In this document: in pieces, positions 57,426-64,000 of the stretch | How the letters are laid out: the number at the start of each line of letters is the position of its first letter | Numbering within the stretch: position 1 is the stretch's first letter | Assembly (NCBI GenBank): GCA_963794955.1 | Contig: CAWCGF010000022.1 | Location: 62,001-126,000 of the forward strand | Direction of reading: 5' to 3' | Length of the DNA stretch: 64,000 bases | DNA from: JAFDVL01 sp963794955 | GTDB taxonomy: Bacteria > Acidobacteriota > Blastocatellia > RBC074 | Notes under the pieces: generated by a model | Told to the model about the DNA's origin: nothing | What the model saw: only the letters and a program-made list of their open reading frames with translations | The model's database searches: none | Translations under genes and position numbers: made by a program

Positions 57426-57517
57426 TTTTCTGCTTACGCAAGTGAGGGGGAGACAGGCTCCTATTCTTTCCACTACTCTCTCTCCCGATTCTATCTCAAG
57501 TACGGCTAACTCTTCAT

Positions 57518-57808
57518 TTATGCTCGCTTCCAATTGACTCGGTCCCAAGACACGCGCTTGCCGGAGCGAAATGATTCATTCGCCAGATGCGCGCCTACCA
57601 AAACCTTGTTCGCCAATTCCACAGGCGAATTCGGTTGTTTGCGGCTGCGCATGCAATCCAGGAAGTTTTGCATGTGCGGTGTGCCTTCATCGGTGATGGG
57701 CCAGCTTGCGACTTCTTTGCGCCTGGCATCGTAGCGCACCATCAGGCCGCGCTGATTCTCCTGCACGATGCTGCTATCTAGCCCGTAAAATACGTCGCCA
57801 AGCTGCAT
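57518..57808 (-). pseudogene. Truncated duplicate of the neighbouring Gfo/Idh oxidoreductase
   Basis: The last 93 residues match the end of the intact gene at 58643-59851 with 12 differences by eye; shared stretches include SIVQENQRG, HMQNFLDCMRSRKQPNSPVE and LANESFRSGKRV. The first 300 residues (leader, Rossmann and catalytic Lys-Pro motif) are absent and the similarity starts abruptly near 57800. The Uma2 gene lies between remnant and intact copy. A tandem duplicate that lost most of its length. Confidence 0.85.
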
Positions 57809-57853
57809 TCGACAATATTTGCAGCGAGTATACGATCACATATTCCTGAAGCC

Positions 57854-58492
57854 CTACAGTTGATCGGGGTCAAGGCCGAGTTCGCGTAGTTTGGCGGCAA
57901 GGCGGGTGGCGCGGGCAGCTTCTTCGGCGGGCGTGCGCAAAAACTCTTTCGTGCGGGGATTGAAGAGTCGTAAGGTGGTTTCCGTTGTCACCAACTCCAA
58001 TCCTAACTCCTCACTCACCACGCGATTGCCGGTCACTATCTCTTCCACGAAGTCCGAGCCGTGCAAGCGAAAGGCACGCAGTGGGGCGCGCAGTCTCGCT
58101 TCTGGATCAAAGACGAAATACTCCCGCACACCGAGCCACGCATATAAATCCTTTTTCTTCCCGAAATCCTCTTTGCGCGTCTTGCGCGACGAGATTTCCA
58201 ACACGACCTGGGGAACAGGTTCTTCCCAGAACTTGTAAATGCGCCGTTCGTGTTTGGCTGCACCCCATACCACAAACACATCGGGCGAGATACTGACTTT
58301 CGGGTTGTTCTCTTCGTAGTAGCACATCAGATTGCCAGAGACATAAACATCCGGTTGCGCAGCAAAATAGATGGCTAGCATTTCGATTAAATGGCTGATT
58401 AAGTTGCGGTGCTGATCGGTTTCGCCCATTGGTTGTCCATCCGATTCAGGGTATTCAATGGCTTTCAGAAGGTCTTTTTGTCGTGCGCTCAT
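57854..58492 (-). CDS. Uma2 family (DUF820) putative endonuclease, long form
   Basis: 212 residues, a more distant Uma2 member than the one at 55.3 kb. Seen: HRNLISHLIEMLAIYFAAQP, VSISPDVFVVWG (Asp), PQVVLEISSRKTRKEDFGKK (Glu and Lys of the nuclease-like core) and DLYAWLGVREYFVFDPEA. The C-terminal helix (PAEEAARATRLAAKLRELGL) is a frequent tail in this family. AGAGGTACG precedes the ATG. It lies between the two Gfo/Idh copies. Confidence 0.88.
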   Translation of the reverse strand: MSARQKDLLKAIEYPESDGQPMGETDQHRNLISHLIEMLAIYFAAQPDVYVSGNLMCYYEENNPKVSISPDVFVVWGAAKHERRIYKFWEEPVPQVVLEISSRKTRKEDFGKKKDLYAWLGVREYFVFDPEARLRAPLRAFRLHGSDFVEEIVTGNRVVSEELGLELVTTETTLRLFNPRTKEFLRTPAEEAARATRLAAKLRELGLDPDQL

Positions 58493-58642
58493 AACGTACC
58501 TCTGCGTGGAGCTTAGCATACGGGGGAAGAAGCCCACAAAGTGCGAATCTGAACCAAGTCCTCTGCACCAATCACGCAGGCGAACAACAACGAAGCGAAT
58601 ACACTTGGCTGATTAGTAGGAGGATGAGCCAGGCTTATCCGT

Positions 58643-59851
58643 TTACGCGCGTTTCCAATTCACCGGGTCCCACTGCACGCGCTTGCCGGAGCGGAACGAT
58701 TCATTGGCGAGGTGCGCGCCGACTAGTACCTTGTTCGCCAACTCAACTGGCGAATTCGGTTGTTTGCGGCTGCGCATGCAATCCAGGAAATTTTGCATGT
58801 GCGGAACGTTCTCATCCGTGATCTTCCAGCTTTCGACTTCTTTGCGTTTGGCGTCGTATCGCACCATCATCCCACGTTGATTTTCCTGTACGATGCTGCC
58901 TTCGAGTCCATAAAACGCGCCGCCATCCCCTTCCTGTCCGTTCATGAATTGCACCATAAATACAATCGCAAATGTGCCACAATCCAAAATGGCATGCACA
59001 TTGTCAGGGGTTTCCCAATCCATGTTTTGGTATTTGCCGCCATTGCACGTGACTGTGCGCGGGCCGTCTGCGCCGGTGATCCACATCGCTACGTCGAGCC
59101 AATGCGGGCCAATGTCGGTCATTAAGCCGCCCGCATAATCCCAATACCAGCGCCAGCCTGACGCCCGTTTCGGATCATAGGGACGCTTCGGCGCGCGCCC
59201 TAAAAATTTCGTCCAATCAATCAGTTCGGGCGCAAAGAGTGTTTGATCTTTGGCGCGTTTGATATAAGGATCAACCGGGCGGTAGCGAAAGTCCCAAATG
59301 CGTACAAAGCGGATTTCACCAATGCCACCCGAAGCAACGATGTCGCGCGCTTTTTTGAAATGCTCGCCGCTACGTCGTTGATTCCCGACTTGCACGATTT
59401 GCTTGGAGCCTTTCACTTTTGCCACCATGTTCTCGCCTTCTTCAATCGTGCGAGCAAGCGGCTTTTCAATATAGGCGTCTTTGCCTGCGCGCACGGCATC
59501 CAGCAGGCAATCGTGATGCAAGTGGTCAGGCGTAGCGATGATTACACCATCAATATCTTTGCGGGCGAGCAAGTCGTGATAATCCACATAAGTTTTTTCG
59601 GCTGGCGTGGCGAGCTTCTTTTGCATTTGATAGAGAAAGCCTTGGTTGACATCTGCAAGCGCCACGATGTCCGCGCCCAGTTTTTGCGCGGTGATGAGGC
59701 GACCGGAGCCGCGATCTCCGGGGCCGATACCACCGAGGCGAATACGATCATTCGCGCCGATAATACGGGCATAGGAATGCGCTGTCATCCCGGCGACAGC
59801 TATGGTTGATGAAGTGAGTTGCATGAATTGGCGACGATTGATGGATTGCAT
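58643..59851 (-). CDS. Exported Gfo/Idh/MocA family oxidoreductase
   Basis: 402 residues. Leader with NRRQFMQLTSSTIAVAGM (Tat-like). Rossmann RLGGIGPGDRGSG, VALADVNQGF, ATPDHLHHDCLLDAV and DAYIEKPLARTIEEGE (Lys-Pro motif); second domain YAGGLMTDIGPHWLDVAMW. A near relative of the gene at 11.5 kb. The next gene on the same strand upstream is a DUF1080 protein (24 bases away), a pairing common in Acidobacteriota and thought to act on keto-sugars. Confidence 0.9.
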   Translation of the reverse strand: MQSINRRQFMQLTSSTIAVAGMTAHSYARIIGANDRIRLGGIGPGDRGSGRLITAQKLGADIVALADVNQGFLYQMQKKLATPAEKTYVDYHDLLARKDIDGVIIATPDHLHHDCLLDAVRAGKDAYIEKPLARTIEEGENMVAKVKGSKQIVQVGNQRRSGEHFKKARDIVASGGIGEIRFVRIWDFRYRPVDPYIKRAKDQTLFAPELIDWTKFLGRAPKRPYDPKRASGWRWYWDYAGGLMTDIGPHWLDVAMWITGADGPRTVTCNGGKYQNMDWETPDNVHAILDCGTFAIVFMVQFMNGQEGDGGAFYGLEGSIVQENQRGMMVRYDAKRKEVESWKITDENVPHMQNFLDCMRSRKQPNSPVELANKVLVGAHLANESFRSGKRVQWDPVNWKRA

Positions 59852-59875
59852 AAATTACTCCGTCTTGGGATTCCT

Positions 59876-60532
59876 TCAGAGTTGTTTGATTCTAATGTTG
59901 CGGAATTCGACTAATGAGCCGTGTCCCAAAAAGCCGATGTGCCCGGTTTTGTTTTTCAAGCCAGGATGCTTCTTCAGTACCTCCGGTTCTTTCACCATAT
60001 TCAAATCGGCCTCCAGAATAATGACGCCGTTTAGCGTGACGCGAATCCGGCTCCCGTCCATCATGATTTCTTCTTCGTTCCATTGACCGGCTGGTTTCAG
60101 GAAGCCCGTGCGCGCGGGGATCACGTCATACACTGAGCCGTGATGCTGTTCGGATTTGATCTTGCCCTTATACTTCTCGTGCTGGTCGTCGAGAATTTGA
60201 ATTTCCATCCCCTGATACGCGGCATCGCCCTCAAGCGGCGCACGGATGCCGACGCCATTGTTGCCGCCGGGTTCGACTTTGAATTCAAAGCGGAAGGCAA
60301 AATTGGCATATTCTTTTTCCGTATATAGATTCCCGCCCCCATCGGCAGGGCAAACAATTGTTCCATCTTTGACAACGTAGCCGGGGCCATGGCCGCGTAT
60401 GAGCTTCCAGCCTTGCAAGCTCTTGCCATCAAAAAGGGCAACAAATCCTTTTTCGTCATTGGCTAGGTTATTGGGAAGTACAATTGCACTCATAAGTAAC
60501 CCGCAAATTAAAAGTGCCATTTGCTTTATCAT
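59876..60532 (-). CDS. DUF1080 (3-keto-disaccharide hydrolase-like) secreted protein
   Basis: 218 residues, signal peptide (MALLICGLLMSAIVLPNNLA) and one concanavalin-like beta-sandwich. Signatures: GFVALFDGKSLQGWKLI, GDGTIVCPADGGGNLYTEKE-like segment (KDGTIVCPADGGGNLYTE), FRFEFKVEPGGNNGVGIRAP, GMEIQILDDQHEKY, and GHIGFLGHGSLVEFRNIRIK. Members act on 3-keto-glycosides, working with Gfo/Idh oxidoreductases like the next gene. AAAGGA precedes the ATG and a strong promoter lies at 60593-60620. Confidence 0.9.
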   Translation of the reverse strand: MIKQMALLICGLLMSAIVLPNNLANDEKGFVALFDGKSLQGWKLIRGHGPGYVVKDGTIVCPADGGGNLYTEKEYANFAFRFEFKVEPGGNNGVGIRAPLEGDAAYQGMEIQILDDQHEKYKGKIKSEQHHGSVYDVIPARTGFLKPAGQWNEEEIMMDGSRIRVTLNGVIILEADLNMVKEPEVLKKHPGLKNKTGHIGFLGHGSLVEFRNIRIKQL

Positions 60533-60846
60533 CTGAACGTGTCCTTTACGGTTGGTTAGGTTAGACAATTAATGCGAAATTCCGATGTAGCAATTCTATG
60601 GGCAGACTGCCGTATGTCAAGCTTAGCAGGAGAGGTTTTATTGAATCTATCCAGTCCTTGTAATTCAGGCACTGACAAAATGAACGAGCGAACAAGGAAG
60701 CGCCACTTTGAAATACGGTCGTAGTAAGGGCATACTACTGTGCATCACGACATTGGTAAATACGACAGCCATTAGGCTGAGATAAATGAGAAATACTTAG
60801 TAACGATAAGGACTCTTACTCAATAAACCATCTCCATAAATTCCAA
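60533..60846. other. Divergent intergenic region
   Basis: 314 AT-rich bases between the DUF1080 gene and the plus-strand secreted-protein gene. It holds the minus-strand promoter at 60593-60620. No ribosome site is obvious before the plus-strand ATG and no plus-strand promoter or repeat was recognised. Confidence 0.5.
60593..60620 (-). promoter_or_regulatory. Sigma-70 promoter of the DUF1080-Gfo/Idh pair
   Basis: Minus strand: TTGACA, a 16-base spacer and TAGAAT, about 60 bases before the DUF1080 ATG. Confidence 0.6.
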
Positions 60847-62118
60847 ATGAAAAATACGATACTCTGGTCGTTTGTTATAGGCTTGATTGTTTCTTCCTCC
60901 TGTCTGGCGCAACAGCCCGAAGGCCAATTCTGGCGCAGCTATTGGTATCAACGCGGTGCCGAGTTTGGCAATCCAAGCTTTGCTAAGCGATTTTATGTTA
61001 ACTCCCCAGAGGCTGCCCTGAATCCGTTGTATAGCAACCGCGTGGAAGTCCGCGAGAATGGGATGATGCTCATCCCGATCCAGGAAGACTTACGCCAAAT
61101 TTATCGCGCCGAACTTTATTTAGAGGTGTGGGGGGGGAACCCCGGCACGGCCAACAAGCGCGTCACAATCAATGGGCGCAGTACCTATCCTCTGCCAGAA
61201 GTTGGTACGGCGGTTAAGAATTGTACTTATCACTATCCCACGATTTATTTGCAGCCGACCGATTTAGTGAATGGCTACAACGCGCTGCAATTTGCGTGTG
61301 ACCGAGGGCAGAGTTACTGGGGCAACTATCTCGTTGACAATGCCGCCTTACGCTTTGAGATCAAGCGCGATCACGCTGATATTAAAAAAGCCGGATTGTT
61401 TGGTTTCAATGCGCTTATCAAGGCTGAAGCCATTGCCGGTAATCAAGAAGGAATTCGCCTGAAGCTCTCCAGTTCGGATGATGCGGTGATTGCTTCCGTT
61501 GATTATCAAGGCTTCTATTATGGCTATGATGAGAATGGCGACACGATCACCTATGGCTGGCATGGGATGACGAAGAATAAAGAGCCGCTGGCTTTCATCG
61601 GAACCGCGACTCAATATCCTTATGCAACTGATTGGGACACAGCTATGTTGCCAGAACAGCAGGAGATGGCGGTGCGCGCGATTGTGCATTTTAAAAATCA
61701 GCCGGAATTAACCTACATCACACCCGTCATCGGTGGTTTATTTGCAGTCAAACCAAGGGGCGTCAAAGTTGCCCTTTACCCGGCGCGTGATCTGCCCTCG
61801 CCTTTCTTATCGCGCGCCAATCAGCCGAAAGCTTGCACAATAACCATAGATATTGAGCCGGAGCGCATTGAACGCGCAGAGTTGCAAATCGTGATTTGGG
61901 ATGGCGGGACCGGCAACAAGAAAGATCACTTTCTGCTCAATGGTCATCCCGTTGCTCTTGCAGGAAAGGGGGAGCACGAGTTACTCTATCGGCAATTAGC
62001 CATTGAACCAAAGTTGTTGAAACGCGGTCTTAATCGAATTGAATTACTTTCAGACACCGATCATCATGGCTTAGAAGTCATGTTGCCAGGCCCGGCGCTA
62101 ATGATACGGAGTAGATAA
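60847..62118 (+). CDS. Secreted beta-rich protein of unknown function
   Basis: 423 residues, not assigned to a family. Signal peptide (ILWSFVIGLIVSSSCLAQQ). The body looks like two carbohydrate-binding-type beta-sandwiches: one with RAELYLEVWGGNPGTANKRV followed by TINGRSTYPLP, the other with RAELQIVIWDGGTGNKKDHF then LLNGHPVAL. The parallel wording suggests an internal duplication around a middle domain (residues about 170-300). Its TAA overlaps the ATG of the CHAP gene by one base, so both are translated together and probably act on the cell surface. Confidence 0.65.
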   Translation: MKNTILWSFVIGLIVSSSCLAQQPEGQFWRSYWYQRGAEFGNPSFAKRFYVNSPEAALNPLYSNRVEVRENGMMLIPIQEDLRQIYRAELYLEVWGGNPGTANKRVTINGRSTYPLPEVGTAVKNCTYHYPTIYLQPTDLVNGYNALQFACDRGQSYWGNYLVDNAALRFEIKRDHADIKKAGLFGFNALIKAEAIAGNQEGIRLKLSSSDDAVIASVDYQGFYYGYDENGDTITYGWHGMTKNKEPLAFIGTATQYPYATDWDTAMLPEQQEMAVRAIVHFKNQPELTYITPVIGGLFAVKPRGVKVALYPARDLPSPFLSRANQPKACTITIDIEPERIERAELQIVIWDGGTGNKKDHFLLNGHPVALAGKGEHELLYRQLAIEPKLLKRGLNRIELLSDTDHHGLEVMLPGPALMIRSR

Positions 62119-63083
62119 TGAGAAATAGAACGACCCCCTTTGCCCTATTGGTTTTATTATTTGTAACGCAAGCGACCATAGCACAAGCGAATTGGTGGGA
62201 TGCCAAGTGGTTTTATCGCCTGCCCCTTTCTGTCCAACCATTGAAAGGCACGCCGCAAGAGGCCCAGGCTGCTATCACGATCAATTTCACTGCGGCGATG
62301 AAGGCTGCCAATCTGCGCGCCTCGCTTAACCCGAACTCGCTGCACGTTATTGAAGTCAACGATGCCGGACAGGTCATTGATGACAAAGTGAGTTTTCAAT
62401 TTACCCCCGAGCGTGATTTCCATCCCAGCAAAAAAGCTCAGGGCACACTTTCCTTGAAGCTCAAAGGAACTACCGCTCAGCCTCGAAACTTTCAGCTTTA
62501 TTTCGACACGAACAACGCGGATGACTCGCTGGTCCCGCAACCCTTACGTAATATTAATTACGTTCGGAATTCTCGCTATGCGGATGAGAGGGATTTGTAT
62601 GTCCAATTGTCTGGGATCGAACCTCGAATTGTGACAGCCCCCAGTAGCGCGCAGAAAGCTGAGCACTCAGAACGAAACCTCGATACAAAATATTTGCCAT
62701 CCGTGCCGAACTATCTTGGCAAACCGGAGCATAAATTCTTTGCCGGTTATTGCACTTGGTATGCGGCGCGGAAATGGAAAGAATTTACTGGCTCGCCTGT
62801 AACCTGGCATGGTGATGGCGGCAGATGGTTTGATAATGCTGCGGCAGAAGGACGAAAGGTGGCGACTGACCCGCAAGCTGCGGTTCCCGGCGCGGTGATT
62901 GTTTGGACGCGGGCCGGTCACGCTGGGCACGTCGCCTTTGTCGAAGAAGTAACCGAAGAAGGAATTCGCATTAGTGAAATGAATGCCCGTGGGCTATGGG
63001 TTGTAAGTGATGCCTTTTTACCCTTTTCCAATTTGGACAAAGGCTCAAAATACAAATTCAAAGGCTACGTTTTACCAGAGTAA
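62118..63083 (+). CDS. Secreted CHAP-domain amidohydrolase
   Basis: 321 residues: signal peptide (FALLVLLFVTQATIAQ), a beta-type N-terminal domain of about 180 residues (NWWDAKWFYRLPLSVQPL onward), then a CHAP domain: catalytic Cys in FAGYCTWYAARKW, His in AGHAGHVAFVEEV and RISEMNARGLW. CHAP enzymes cleave peptide cross-links in peptidoglycan or polyamines. Probably a cell-wall or surface-acting amidase coupled to the preceding secreted protein. Confidence 0.82.
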   Translation: MRNRTTPFALLVLLFVTQATIAQANWWDAKWFYRLPLSVQPLKGTPQEAQAAITINFTAAMKAANLRASLNPNSLHVIEVNDAGQVIDDKVSFQFTPERDFHPSKKAQGTLSLKLKGTTAQPRNFQLYFDTNNADDSLVPQPLRNINYVRNSRYADERDLYVQLSGIEPRIVTAPSSAQKAEHSERNLDTKYLPSVPNYLGKPEHKFFAGYCTWYAARKWKEFTGSPVTWHGDGGRWFDNAAAEGRKVATDPQAAVPGAVIVWTRAGHAGHVAFVEEVTEEGIRISEMNARGLWVVSDAFLPFSNLDKGSKYKFKGYVLPE

Positions 63084-63178
63084 TTGAATCGGCAGACGCC
63101 GTGAGATTTATCAATCAGAGGTTGTCTGGTAGACTCTTCCTCGTCAAAGAATTTCCCATTCATCTATAAGGCTCGAAT

Positions 63179-64000
63179 ATGAAGATCAAAGCAAAATTTA
63201 CCACCTCAACACTTGTTGCCTCGGTTTTAGCGATCACTTTTCTCGTTGGAGCATTCGTTGTTGATGCGCAACAAAAAGCCCGCTCAGCACAGGTGATGGC
63301 AAAGGCTGCACAAAGCTTTTTGGCCTCACTTTCGGCTGAGCAAAAAGCCAAGGCTACTTATAGCTTTTCGGATGACCAGCGCTTCGATTGGCATTTTGTG
63401 CCGCTCGATCGCAAGGGACTTCCGCTTAAGGAAATGAATGAAGCACAGCGCACCGCAGCGATGGAATTATTGAAGACCTCACTCAGTGCGAAAGGCTACT
63501 CGAAAGCTACTTCGATCATTTCATTGGAACCGATTCTGGCGCAGATTGAAGGCCCTGGTCGCCGCTTCCCGCGTGATGCGCAACTTTACTACGTCACGAT
63601 TTTTGGCGATCCGACCAAAAACGACTCGTGGGGTTGGCGCTTTGAAGGGCATCATATTTCGCAAAACTTTACTGTCGCAAAAGGAAAATTCGTAGTTGAT
63701 GCACCTTCCTTCTTTGGCACTAACCCAGCTTTAGTTGTTGCTGATGTCCCGCAAAAAGGATTGCGCGTTTTGGGCGGCGAAGAAGATTTCGGGCGCGAGC
63801 TTGTCAAGTCCTTAGATGAGAAGCAAAGCAAGCTGGCCATCTATGATCCGAAAGCACCGGGGGATATTCTGAGTTTCGATAAGCGTCAGGCAGTACCTCT
63901 AGAGAAGCTTGGGATCAAAGCCAGCGCGTTGACCTCCAAACAATTTGCGATGTTGGAAAAATTGGTCGAAGAATATATTGCCAACGTGCCGGTGGACGTT
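63179..64000 (+). CDS. DUF3500 family secreted protein, truncated by the window end
   Basis: Signal peptide (TSTLVASVLAITFLVGAFVV, cut near VDAQ), then the DUF3500 pattern: SFSDDQRFDWHFVPLDRKGL, QLYYVTIFGDPTKNDSWGWR, FEGHHISQNFTV and PSFFGTNPALV. 274 codons are visible and the frame is open at base 64000. Function unknown; members are secreted and found in heterotrophic soil bacteria. Confidence 0.85.
   Translation, partial: MKIKAKFTTSTLVASVLAITFLVGAFVVDAQQKARSAQVMAKAAQSFLASLSAEQKAKATYSFSDDQRFDWHFVPLDRKGLPLKEMNEAQRTAAMELLKTSLSAKGYSKATSIISLEPILAQIEGPGRRFPRDAQLYYVTIFGDPTKNDSWGWRFEGHHISQNFTVAKGKFVVDAPSFFGTNPALVVADVPQKGLRVLGGEEDFGRELVKSLDEKQSKLAIYDPKAPGDILSFDKRQAVPLEKLGIKASALTSKQFAMLEKLVEEYIANVPVDV

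Overview
The window looks like chromosome from an Acidobacteriota bacterium, most likely class Blastocatellia. This is inferred from gene content, not a computed placement. Pointers are an Oar-type TonB-dependent receptor, several secreted Gfo/Idh/MocA oxidoreductases with ThuA and DUF1080 neighbours, an HpnJ-type hopanoid radical SAM enzyme, a YceD-rpmF-plsX-fab cluster, middling GC and many structured intergenic repeats. No rRNA, tRNA, CRISPR array, phage or IS transposase was recognised. Both ends cut through genes: a TonB receptor on the left and a DUF3500 protein on the right.

Layout. 1-17.8 kb is a mixed region: TonB receptor end, ArnT-like glycosyltransferase, recJ, sugar isomerase, DoxX, methyltransferase, Gfo/Idh oxidoreductase, M28 peptidase, hflX and a LemA-like secreted protein. 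17.9-28 kb, all on the minus strand, holds an SRPBCC protein, hpnJ, an orphan nucleoside-type permease and a four-gene set (VWA/GATase membrane protein, caspase-fold protein lacking its Cys, TPR metallopeptidase, DUF4159). Two genes of that set carry apparent single-base frameshifts. 28.3-30.5 kb is a sugar isomerase-ThuA pair. 30.7-41 kb, minus strand, holds a DUF6345-like secreted protein, mutS, a three-gene operon (Mrr-N-like/nuclease-like, secreted phosphatase, secreted M28 peptidase), an ATP-grasp enzyme and a TolC-family protein. 41-47.7 kb is an arginine cluster (argC, argB, a gamma-glutamylcyclotransferase, argD, an ArgA-like acetyltransferase, argJ) interrupted by a decayed protein kinase and two repeat elements. 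47.8-54.3 kb is the plus-strand fatty-acid operon yceD-rpmF-plsX-fabH-fabD-fabG-acpP-fabF behind a near-consensus promoter. 54.3-64 kb holds ctaA, two Uma2 proteins, a zinc-ribbon/GIY-YIG pair, an intact Gfo/Idh gene with a truncated duplicate, a DUF1080 gene and a secreted CHAP-amidase pair.

The most unusual feature is not a protein. At least nine gaps between co-directional genes are filled by long inverted repeats that start at, or a few bases after, the stop codon of the upstream gene. In several of them the arms are degenerate 7-base tandem arrays (GACAAAT-, AAAATCC- or AAAAGGC-like; one is 9-base). The words differ between loci but the design is the same. In one case the fabD start codon lies inside the arm. 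A separate dispersed palindrome of about 110 bp occurs twice, and one copy sits exactly where the kinase gene is broken. hflX also appears to start at a rare ATT codon.
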